A stretch of 15,826 nucleotides of DNA from an uncultured Clostridia bacterium (GTDB lineage Bacteria > Bacillota > Clostridia > Oscillospirales > Acutalibacteraceae). The notes below the pieces were generated by a model. That model was not told where the DNA came from, searched no databases, and was given only the letters and a program-made list of their open reading frames with translations. The position numbers and the translations under genes are program-made. Positions 1 through 6,085 of this stretch are shown here, in pieces (position 1 is the stretch's first letter; the number at the start of each line of letters is the position of its first letter). The stretch spans positions 1 through 15,826 of the forward strand of contig CALAQQ010000248.1 of NCBI GenBank assembly GCA_937888485.1, read 5' to 3'.

Positions 1-25
1 AAAAAGGCAAGGTCAGAGAAACGAT

Positions 26-56
26 TTAACTTCTACACAATCTGTGCAGAAGTTAA
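26..56. repeat. Imperfect inverted repeat, possible terminator hairpin
   Basis: Arms 26-39 and 43-56 pair over 14 positions with one mismatch (35/47) around a 3-nt loop (40-42). No uninterrupted T tract follows on either strand, so terminator function is uncertain. It lies beyond the 3' end of the leftmost minus-strand gene (stop at 165) and could serve that operon or an unseen plus-strand gene ending at the window edge. The rest of 1-164 shows nothing else I can support. Confidence 0.35.
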
Positions 57-164
57 TATATTTCATCAGACACAGAGAAATACATAATATCAAATATCAT
101 TGAAGATTTCTATTACGGCAACATCTTGCGGATGTTTCCTGCTGTTTTTGATCAGACTGTTCTG

Positions 165-1262
165 TTACACAGTTTCTTCTTTTATTATTTTGCCGTTACT
201 GTCTGTGAATATGAGCTTAATCTCATCTTGGTTAAAAATATATCCGCAGCCCGCAAAATAATTTTCATCATCCTTTTCAACTGTGCTGCCTATTACCACA
301 GGGCTTATACTCCCGTTAGTGTTCCACTCAGTATTTTCAGGATAATAGACGTTGAGTTCGTGTGCATGGCCGCAAATCATAACCTCAGGCTTAACATTCT
401 CTCTTAAAAGTCTTGCCCATTCAGCGAAAATATCCTGCTCTATATCAAAAGGAGGGTTATATCTGTGAGTAAAGGCATTGTGAGAAATCACAAGCTTATG
501 CTTAATACCCTTGAACTCATATTCATTTTCTTTGTTTTTGATTATCTTCTTCAAAAATTCAGTCTGGCGTTCCCTGAAAGCATGGCAGGCAACGGTAAAG
601 CCGTATTCTTCGTGATCGTCGGGCTTATCTTCGCCACAGTCAAGCAGTATTCCCCATATATTACCGAGGCGGAAGCTGTAATATGTATTACCCAAGTAAC
701 TGGGAGTGTAATCGGCAAATTTCTCTGCAAAATCACCTCTTAAATCGTGGTTACCTCTTGAGAATATGCAGGGTTTTTCACCTTTCATTAAAAGTGAGCA
801 TATTTCGTATATGTTAATAAATTTTGAAGGGTCACCGCTGTGTTCGATAACGTCTCCGTTTAAAATGAGAAAATCAATATCACCGAAAGTTTCCGCAGCC
901 CTTACGGGCTCTTTGATAAGATTATGAGCATCAGAGATGTGGTAAGCTCTTATACCCTTTTCGGGTATGGGACAGAATTTATATCTTTTTTCCAGTACTT
1001 CTTCGGTTTCGGTGAAATACGGCTTTCTTTCAATAACAGGTCGGATGCAGACAGTGTATTCCCCGGCTTCATCCAGTTCATCCATAGGCACCTCAACCCT
1101 GTGTATCTCATTTCTTGAACGCATAATACCGTTGGATTCATCATAATAAAATTTATCCCTAACCTTAACAAAGAAAAGGCCGGCTTTTTCACAGGGCATC
1201 ATAATTTGATAAGATTTATCCACTGCAAAAACTGCAGGGTCAAACTTAAAAAACTCACTCAC
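165..1262 (-). CDS. Calcineurin-like metallophosphoesterase with N-terminal beta domain
   Basis: Predicted cytoplasmic phosphoesterase of the calcineurin-like fold, 365 aa, no signal peptide. The dimetal motifs are complete: D111-A-H113 (SDAHN), GD with D137, GNHD with N171/H172, H261 (SHNAF) and GHAH with H299/H301. Residues 1-100 before the catalytic domain look like a beta-sandwich (alternating hydrophobics, EAGEYTVCI), comparable to the Fn3-like N-terminal domain of purple-acid-phosphatase-type proteins. I chose the GTG start at 1262 because an AAGGAG (1272-1277) sits 9 nt upstream. A longer in-frame TTG start at 1346 would overlap the preceding gene by 44 nt and has no comparable site. 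It is the last gene of a three-MPE minus-strand operon, 40 nt after its neighbour. Family assignment is firm; the substrate is unknown. Confidence 0.9.
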   Translation of the reverse strand: MSEFFKFDPAVFAVDKSYQIMMPCEKAGLFFVKVRDKFYYDESNGIMRSRNEIHRVEVPMDELDEAGEYTVCIRPVIERKPYFTETEEVLEKRYKFCPIPEKGIRAYHISDAHNLIKEPVRAAETFGDIDFLILNGDVIEHSGDPSKFINIYEICSLLMKGEKPCIFSRGNHDLRGDFAEKFADYTPSYLGNTYYSFRLGNIWGILLDCGEDKPDDHEEYGFTVACHAFRERQTEFLKKIIKNKENEYEFKGIKHKLVISHNAFTHRYNPPFDIEQDIFAEWARLLRENVKPEVMICGHAHELNVYYPENTEWNTNGSISPVVIGSTVEKDDENYFAGCGYIFNQDEIKLIFTDSNGKIIKEETV

Positions 1263-1302
1263 ACTATATTGCTCCTTAATTGTTTTATTAATATATTTCC
1301 GG

Positions 1303-2562
1303 TTAATGCGGATATGTAACTTTTCTGTCTGTGATGAGTTCAACAACGGATTGATAAAGCTTCATAAAGCTTTCCTGAACACTGCCCTTTACCGCAAGCT
1401 CAAAAGCAATTCTCTTTGAATATTTGTCACCGTTATCTTTTGCGGTTTCTATATAATCAAAATCAAAAACATCATAAAGACGCTCAACTCTTGTATCATA
1501 GGTTGAAGTATCATTTTCATCAATTTCAACAACACGGTAGCCGTACTGAGTTGTGTAAGCCAGACCTTTGTAACGGGTCATGGGAGAGGTAAAGATATCA
1601 ATCCCCTGATTTCTTACACCGAAGGCATTTGTGTGGTCGTGGCCTGTAAACATCGCAAGCACATCGCCGTTTTCAATCAAAGCATCAAACTGACCGTCGT
1701 TATAATATCCGGGGCAGGGCTTTTCGTTGAGAGTGCCGTAGTTCACATTTTCGGGGTCGAAGGCATAATATTCGTCTTCATTATAAATATGCTCAATTGC
1801 ATAAGGCTGTTTTGAATCAACCTTTTTAAGTACATCATAGATTTCGGGAACAATTATATGTTGAAATACAACTGAATTGACTTTTTCTCCGCCGTTATCA
1901 GACTTAAGCTTTGCGGAGGTTTCCTTATACCACTCAATCTGTTCGGTACGAACTCTGTCATAGTGTCTCGGATCATCCTCATCATAATCGCCTGAGTCAA
2001 ATACCCAAAGATTGAATCCGACCTTGTCGCTGTCAGAAGCAAGAACGGGAATATTGAATGTTGCGCAGTTTTTGAAGCTTACGGATTCATCAGCAGTTAT
2101 TACACAAGAGAAGGTATTATAATAATCCATAATATCTTTTCTTGACATCGGACCTGCCTCTGAATCGTGATTTCCGAAGGTTACGGCAACGGGAATATTT
2201 CTTGATTCAAATATATTCATCAGAGCGTTGATGAGCTTTTTTGTTTTTTCGGGGTCTTCGTTGGGATGTGTATTATCACCCGTAAGAACAACAAGGTCAG
2301 GTTTTTCAACATCGCAGGCTTCAGCGATTACCCATACTGATGCATCGAAATGCTTGTCATAGTTAAGATGCGTGTCGGCAATATGCAATATTTTAAGCTT
2401 GCCGTCGGAATTAAATCTGATTGTGGTATCTGTTTCACTCTGCGAATTTGCAGGTTCAAAATTGATATTTTTGTTTTCCGGATCGAGTTCAAAATAAATT
2501 ATTCCTGATACAAAAAAAACAACCGATACTAATAGTGCAATTAATATAATTTTTTTTGCCAT
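1303..2562 (-). CDS. Membrane-anchored metallophosphoesterase, Dcr2/PAP29-like
   Basis: Calcineurin-like phosphoesterase of 419 aa. Residues 1-24 (MAKK then a hydrophobic stretch) form a signal anchor or signal peptide, so the catalytic domain should face outwards. All metal-binding motifs are visible: D63-T-H65, GDN with D96/N97, GNHD with N131/H132, H235 (FQHI) and GHDH with H308/H310. The order, and the insert between the GNHD and QH motifs, resemble the Dcr2/PAP29-like group of phosphatases (recognised from memory). The ATG at 2562 is supported by AAGGAG (2570-2575) with a 7-nt spacer. It follows the split MPE after 29 nt and is followed by another MPE, so the three are almost certainly co-transcribed. 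Likely role: removing phosphate from an extracellular substrate (inference). Confidence 0.9.
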   Translation of the reverse strand: MAKKIILIALLVSVVFFVSGIIYFELDPENKNINFEPANSQSETDTTIRFNSDGKLKILHIADTHLNYDKHFDASVWVIAEACDVEKPDLVVLTGDNTHPNEDPEKTKKLINALMNIFESRNIPVAVTFGNHDSEAGPMSRKDIMDYYNTFSCVITADESVSFKNCATFNIPVLASDSDKVGFNLWVFDSGDYDEDDPRHYDRVRTEQIEWYKETSAKLKSDNGGEKVNSVVFQHIIVPEIYDVLKKVDSKQPYAIEHIYNEDEYYAFDPENVNYGTLNEKPCPGYYNDGQFDALIENGDVLAMFTGHDHTNAFGVRNQGIDIFTSPMTRYKGLAYTTQYGYRVVEIDENDTSTYDTRVERLYDVFDFDYIETAKDNGDKYSKRIAFELAVKGSVQESFMKLYQSVVELITDRKVTYPH

Positions 2563-2591
2563 TTTTAATCTCCTTAGACAATTAAGTTTTA

Positions 2592-3161
2592 TTACTTTAA
2601 CGTAAATTCAGCATCGTTATCCGGAAAGCCTTTATTGTTTCCGATAGTATTAAGAAGCATGCTTTTCAAATCAACCTTGATACCGTTTTTGCTGAGTTTG
2701 GGTTCTAACTTTTTAAGTACAAACGAAAATCTTTTGAGAATTCCCGATATGAAATTATAAACAGGTGTGCCTTCGGTGTGAACACCGTCGCCGAGAAAAA
2801 TCCCTACACCGACTTCACCGATAAGCTCTGTTACTTTTTTGTTCTTAAGAGCCTTATCTCTTTTTATAAAGAGCAGGCGTTCAACGGTTCCTACAGTGAT
2901 TTTCTCAAAGCGTTTTCTTCCGAATGCCTTCAGGTGTTTGACGATGCCCTCACCGCCGCTGAGTGCGCCGCGGACACGGTTAATAATAGCCTCGGCAAAA
3001 TGGCTGTGGAAATATTCCTGTGCGGTAAGGCCGTTCAGATCCCAGCCGAATTCTTCAACATCGATTGTTTTTACCTTAAGTACGGAGTTTTCATCTATTG
3101 TGATTTTTCTGTATTTTGCAGGACTTCCGACAAGGCAGGATGTGCAGATATCAATACTCAT
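2592..3161 (-). pseudogene. C-terminal part of a frameshifted metallophosphoesterase
   Basis: This frame holds the continuation of the MPE that begins at 3894. The first residues after the junction (DICTSCLVGSPAKYR) match the strand and loop that normally follow GHMH in this family, and the remaining ~170 residues form the usual C-terminal extension; no catalytic motif is present on its own. It overlaps the upstream frame by 11 nt (3151-3161, ATGAGTATTGA). Its first ATG lies inside the upstream gene and has no recognisable Shine-Dalgarno, so independent translation seems unlikely apart from coupling. Skipping one base would join the frames as INEY-DICTS. The family usually has a longer loop here (from memory, about ten residues), so an out-of-frame deletion is as likely as a single-base change. 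Confidence 0.7.
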
Positions 3162-3894
3162 TTATACTCTGAATGTGCATATGACCTGTCAGAACAAGCT
3201 CTACTCCGTTATCGGCAAGGAACGAAGCAACCTTTCGCCATTCCTTTATTTTGGCATCTCCAACCAAATCAAACACGGGAACAGAAGGAATAATAGGATA
3301 ATGGCATATCGCAAAAACAGAACAGTTATCTTCTTTTGCTTTATCAATCTGCTCTTTTGCCCAAGCCATATGCCTTTCATCCATTGCGCCTTTCGGCTGT
3401 CCTTTACTGTCACAGCATATAGCAAGCATTCTTACACCATCGGAAATCTGTGCCATATAAGAATGAGTAGGCTCATCAACAGCAATCGCATCGCCGTAAC
3501 CGAAATCACGGTACATATCACAAAGGTCATTAAAGTCCGTTCCCTCAACAGGTACACGCCCGTCATCCTTTAATATGTAAGCTGAATCGTTATAATCGTG
3601 ACCGGCAGTTATTACATAGACCCTTTTTCCGTTTTCCTTAAGCTTGTGAAGCTCTTTTATAAAGCTGTTGTGGCTTTCTTTTTCACCGTTTTTTGTAAGG
3701 TCTCCCGGAATTATAACAATATCTGTTTCTTTATCTTCGATGATTCGTGCAAAAGTGGATTTTACAATTGCACTGCTTTCCTTGACAAAATACTGTTCAG
3801 TGAGCATATTTTTTTCAAATGCTTTTCCTCCGGCACCTAATTCATTTTCAAAATAATGGGTATCAGTTACAAGATAAAAACTGACAGGTTTCAT
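3151..3894 (-). CDS. Metallophosphoesterase, catalytic part, cut by a frameshift
   Basis: N-terminal 247 aa of a calcineurin-like phosphoesterase whose original length would be about 430 aa. It retains D11-T-H13, GD with D65 (GDLTKNGE), H198 (CHYP) and GHMH (H238/H240), and then stops seven residues later at a TGA (3151-3153). The usual GNHD motif reads AGHD (residues 97-100), so the metal-bridging Asn is replaced by Gly. No signal peptide is present, so it should be cytoplasmic. The ATG at 3894 has AAGGGTGA upstream. It is the first gene of the three-MPE operon, 92 nt downstream of araC on the same strand. All other metal ligands lie before the break, but loss of the C-terminal half would expose the core, so activity of the fragment is doubtful. 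The family call is secure; whether the gene is functional is not. Confidence 0.8.
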   Translation of the reverse strand: MKPVSFYLVTDTHYFENELGAGGKAFEKNMLTEQYFVKESSAIVKSTFARIIEDKETDIVIIPGDLTKNGEKESHNSFIKELHKLKENGKRVYVITAGHDYNDSAYILKDDGRVPVEGTDFNDLCDMYRDFGYGDAIAVDEPTHSYMAQISDGVRMLAICCDSKGQPKGAMDERHMAWAKEQIDKAKEDNCSVFAICHYPIIPSVPVFDLVGDAKIKEWRKVASFLADNGVELVLTGHMHIQSINEY

Positions 3895-3938
3895 TTTTAT
3901 TCACCCTTCATTACTGATTTTGATATACAATTATTTGC

Positions 3939-3968
3939 ATATTAACACATAAACCAAGCGGTTTACAA
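3939..3968 (-). promoter_or_regulatory. Candidate promoter of the minus-strand MPE operon
   Basis: On the minus strand, TTGTAA (3963-3968) is separated by 18 nt from TAATAT (3939-3944), which is preceded by a TGT extended -10 element. A second reading, TTGGTT with a 16-nt spacer to AATAAT, is possible in the same stretch. The -10 match is only moderate. Transcription would start about 35 nt before the ATG at 3894. Read-through from araC is an alternative. Confidence 0.4.
3950..3965. promoter_or_regulatory. Perfect 16-nt palindrome, candidate operator
   Basis: TAAACC (3950-3955) and GGTTTA (3960-3965) are exact inverted repeats around AAGC. The element sits between the -35 and -10 candidates of the MPE-operon promoter and touches the -35, which is where a repressor would act. 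No T tract follows, so it is a poor terminator for araC. It does not match the repeats in the araC/LRR intergenic region, so it would be read by a different protein. No regulator for it is encoded here. Confidence 0.4.
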
Positions 3969-3986
3969 TGGGAATAATCTCAATAC

Positions 3987-4832
3987 TTATTGTGAATTAT
4001 CATAATTCCCTTTTCCGCAATTGCTCCTGAATTTTGAAGGAGACATCCCGCAAAGGGATTTGAACCAGGAGGAAAAATACTGTTGGTCAGAAAAAGACAT
4101 TTTTTTGGCAATTTCAGAAAAGGAGTATTTTGTGTTTATCAGATACAGCTTAACTGTTTCCAGTTTTTTTGCGGTGTAATACTGGTAAGGTGTAATATCA
4201 AATTTTTCGGAAAACTTGTTAATTATATGATTTTTTGAGTAACCGAATTTTTTGCACATATCATCAAGCGAAAAGTTTTGCATTATCTGTGAGTCAAGAT
4301 ATTCTTTCATTAAATAGGCAAGGTCTTTATTTTCGTTTGATGCATAATTACGCAGGGCAATAATCAGCTTTATAACTTCGGGTGTCATTTCATCGACAAA
4401 AAGAGAATAATTATCGCCGTATACTTTTTTAGCTTTTTCATATATTTCCCCGAAAAGCTCTTCAAACTCACAGTTGTGAAAGACATAATCGTGACCGGGC
4501 AAATACTGATTAAGCAATATTTCGGCTAACTCTCCGGTTATAGTTATAAAGAATTTATGAAGCGTACTGTTTCTTGCATTGTAATACTTATGATTGGTGC
4601 CCTTTCTTAATAAGAAAACATCTTTGGGACCAAGATAATACTTTTGACCGTTGTTTTCGAGAACTCCGTTTCCGCTGACAACAAACTCAATTGCAGTGAT
4701 TTCTGAAGAGGTTCTTTCAAAAAAGCAATTTTCACTCCAGAAGCTCTCCCCCACAGCGGTAATGTTAAGAGGATTATTATCGTTCATGTGAGAATAGTAT
4801 TCGCAAACATTTTCATATTGTTTCAGATTCAA
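3987..4832 (-). CDS. AraC-family transcriptional regulator
   Basis: One-component regulator of 281 aa. The N-terminal ~130 residues form a cupin-like ligand-sensing domain (FVVSGNGVLENNGQ, then LGPKDVFLLRKG followed by HKYY). Roughly residues 175-275 are the double helix-turn-helix DNA-binding domain: FSLDDMCKKFGYSKNHI, then the second helix pair beginning SFSEIAKKMSF with the signature QQYFSSWFKSLCGMSPSKFR. I chose the TTG at 4832 because AGGAG (4841-4845) lies 8 nt upstream. An in-frame TTG at 4850 would place that Shine-Dalgarno inside the gene. It is divergent from the LRR/transporter operon and lies upstream, on the same strand, of the three-MPE operon, so it is the obvious candidate regulator of both sides. 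The inducer is probably a sugar or sugar phosphate (inference). Confidence 0.93.
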   Translation of the reverse strand: MNLKQYENVCEYYSHMNDNNPLNITAVGESFWSENCFFERTSSEITAIEFVVSGNGVLENNGQKYYLGPKDVFLLRKGTNHKYYNARNSTLHKFFITITGELAEILLNQYLPGHDYVFHNCEFEELFGEIYEKAKKVYGDNYSLFVDEMTPEVIKLIIALRNYASNENKDLAYLMKEYLDSQIMQNFSLDDMCKKFGYSKNHIINKFSEKFDITPYQYYTAKKLETVKLYLINTKYSFSEIAKKMSFSDQQYFSSWFKSLCGMSPSKFRSNCGKGNYDNSQ

Positions 4833-4872
4833 AAAAGACACTCCTGTCAATTGTTATAACATCTGTAATTAG

Positions 4873-4882
4873 TGTGATAATT
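4873..4882 (+). promoter_or_regulatory. Distal copy of operator-like repeat near araC start
   Basis: TGTGATAATT here is an exact 10-base match to 5037-5046. It falls about 10 nt downstream of the araC -10 element, near the predicted transcription start, a position that suits autorepression by AraC or DNA looping with the distal sites. The assignment rests on repetition and position only. Confidence 0.35.
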
Positions 4883-4891
4883 CATAATTTG

Positions 4892-4920
4892 ATTGTATCA
4901 TTGTTCGTCGAGATATACAA
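4892..4920 (-). promoter_or_regulatory. araC promoter with extended -10
   Basis: On the minus strand TTGTAT (4915-4920) is followed after 17 nt by TACAAT (4892-4897), preceded by TGA as an extended -10. Transcription would begin near 4885, giving a leader of about 50 nt before the TTG start at 4832. Confidence 0.6.
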
Positions 4921-4997
4921 TAAAAAATTGAAAAAAGCATGAAATGATTTAATGTTTTTGTGATTTTTTTTAAAATCAGAATGTATTTATGATTGTT

Positions 4998-5038
4998 TTT
5001 GTGAATTTCGCAAACATCACCTCGGTAACTGATGTTTG
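4998..5038. promoter_or_regulatory. Two overlapping inverted repeats upstream of the operon promoter
   Basis: TTTGTGA (4998-5004) faces TCGCAAA (5008-5014) around 3 nt with one mismatch. CAAACATCA (5011-5019) and TGATGTTTG (5030-5038) form a perfect 9-bp inverted repeat around 10 nt. Both lie 35-75 nt upstream of the -35, where activator or looping sites occur. The second could also form a weak hairpin but has no T tract. Confidence 0.4.
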
Positions 5039-5072
5039 TGATAATTTACAAATATTGCTGTGATTTATCACA
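5035..5072 (+). promoter_or_regulatory. Direct repeats and palindrome abutting the -35, candidate AraC operator
   Basis: TGTGAT occurs at 5037 and again at 5059, 22 nt apart, which is two helical turns on the same face of the DNA. The second copy is part of a perfect palindrome, TGTGATTTATCACA (5059-5072), that ends directly at the -35 hexamer (5073). Two same-face half-sites next to the -35 are the usual arrangement for AraC/XylS activators. The palindrome resembles a CRP site, but its spacer is 4 rather than 6 nt, and CRP is not expected in this type of organism. Confidence 0.5.
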
Positions 5073-5101
5073 TTGTAACTTTATATAAAATATGCTAATC
5101 T
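5073..5101 (+). promoter_or_regulatory. Promoter of the LRR-transporter operon
   Basis: TTGTAA (5073-5078), 17 nt, then TAATCT (5096-5101) preceded by TGC (5093-5095) as an extended -10. The start would be near 5108, with a leader of about 54 nt to the ATG at 5162. The weak -10 hexamer and the adjoining operator-like repeats fit an activator-dependent promoter. Confidence 0.6.
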
Positions 5102-5161
5102 AAAAATATATAATTTTAATTTAAAATATATCAGCAACGAACTTGTTAAGGAGTGAGTAAA

Positions 5162-6085
5162 ATGAAAACATGGCAAAAGGCAACCTTTATAATTGTGCTT
5201 GTGGCATTTATCATCGCATCCGTTACCATTTCATTTATTTCGATGGCAAGGGCTCCGTTTGAATATGAATATCACACGGCACCTGAAAGCGAATACTCTG
5301 TTGAAGGCTGGGTGCTTTTCGGTTTTAACGGAAACAACTCCACCAAAGAGGTGTTCATCGATTTTGTCCGTGATGAAAACGGCAACAATCCTGACAGTTC
5401 AAAGCCCGTTTCGGCGGTAGGCAAATTCACTATGAATACCGATGAATATGTTGAGGTTATTCATATCGGCAAAGATGTAAAATACATAGAGGAAACTTCA
5501 TTTTTCTATTGCAAAGAACTGAAAGCGATAGAAGTTGACGAGGCGAATGAATATTACACTTCAGTTGACGGCGTTCTTTACACAAAGGATATGAAAAAGC
5601 TTATGGTCTATCCTATCAAGAAGGTAGAAACTTCATATACAATTCCCGAAGGTGTTGAAAGAATAGGTGTGTGTGCGTTTTATAAAAATGAAACACTTAC
5701 AGAAGTTAATATACCCTCAACGCTTAAAGAAATCGGTGATATGGCATTCTTTAAGTGTGAAAAGATATCTCTTGTTACACTTCCTGACGGACTCGAGAAA
5801 ATCGGTTCTGATGCATTTAGCTATTGTCAGGGCATGACACCTGTTATGTATATTCCCGGTTCAGTTAAGGAAATAGGCAGTTTTGCATTCTATTCCTGTT
5901 CAAATCTTAAAGAGTTTTACATGGGAGCGCAAAGCGAAGAGAAAATAACATTCGGTGACAGCTGGCTTCCCAAAAACATTAAAAAGGTTGTTGTTAACAT
6001 TGCCCCGAAAGAACAATACGGCAAAACCCGTGACGATGCAAACCAAAGAATAAATGAACTTATTGCGGAAGGAGGAGAAAAATAA
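5162..6085 (+). CDS. Membrane-anchored BspA-like leucine-rich repeat protein
   Basis: Protein of 307 aa with one N-terminal hydrophobic helix (about residues 8-28) and an external domain. About residues 95-260 hold four to five LRR_5 (BspA/TpLRR) units, recognised by repeated I(P)EGVERIG-AFY-L-E-V-IPSTLKEIGDMAFFKC-like spacing. Such repeats mediate binding to proteins, host surfaces or polymers; no catalytic motif is seen. The ATG at 5162 is chosen because AAGGAG (5148-5153) lies 8 nt upstream; the in-frame GTG at 5153 overlaps that site. The stop codon shares one base with the transporter ATG (TAATG at 6083-6087), so the two are translationally coupled. As first gene of the operon it may act as a surface substrate-binding partner for the transporter (inference). 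Confidence 0.85.
   Translation: MKTWQKATFIIVLVAFIIASVTISFISMARAPFEYEYHTAPESEYSVEGWVLFGFNGNNSTKEVFIDFVRDENGNNPDSSKPVSAVGKFTMNTDEYVEVIHIGKDVKYIEETSFFYCKELKAIEVDEANEYYTSVDGVLYTKDMKKLMVYPIKKVETSYTIPEGVERIGVCAFYKNETLTEVNIPSTLKEIGDMAFFKCEKISLVTLPDGLEKIGSDAFSYCQGMTPVMYIPGSVKEIGSFAFYSCSNLKEFYMGAQSEEKITFGDSWLPKNIKKVVVNIAPKEQYGKTRDDANQRINELIAEGGEK

Larger units (their letters stand above)
4833..5161. other. Divergent intergenic control region
   Basis: This 329-bp gene-free stretch lies between the start codons of araC (minus) and the LRR gene (plus). It is very AT-rich. It holds one promoter facing each way, the AGGAG and AAGGAG ribosome binding sites of the two genes, and several inverted and direct repeats based on TTTGTGA/TGTGAT that are listed separately. 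I see no riboswitch-like fold and no third gene. Confidence 0.8.

Noticed and set aside
1..29. Possible end of a plus-strand gene (KGKVRETI then TAA)
   Set aside because: Only eight codons are visible, and another two frames also stay open there; the hairpin at 26-56 would suit it but the evidence is too thin.
120..136. Small hairpin AACATC-TTGCG-GATGTT as terminator of the MPE operon
   Set aside because: Only six pairs and no T tract on the minus strand.
3140..3175. Programmed frameshift as the main explanation for the split MPE
   Set aside because: No slippery heptamer, no upstream Shine-Dalgarno-like stimulator and no obvious downstream structure; a mutation or assembly error is more likely.
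2778..3573. Plus-strand open frames of 171 and 244 aa
   Set aside because: They lie wholly opposite the two halves of the split MPE, have no family resemblance or ribosome binding site, and are explained by the codon bias of the minus-strand gene.
3950..3965. CcpA cre site
   Set aside because: The palindrome lacks the central CG and its arms do not match the TGNAANCGNT pattern.
5059..5072. CRP binding site
   Set aside because: TGTGA and TCACA are separated by 4 rather than 6 nt, and CRP control is not expected in a Clostridia-like genome; it is better read as part of the AraC repeat array.
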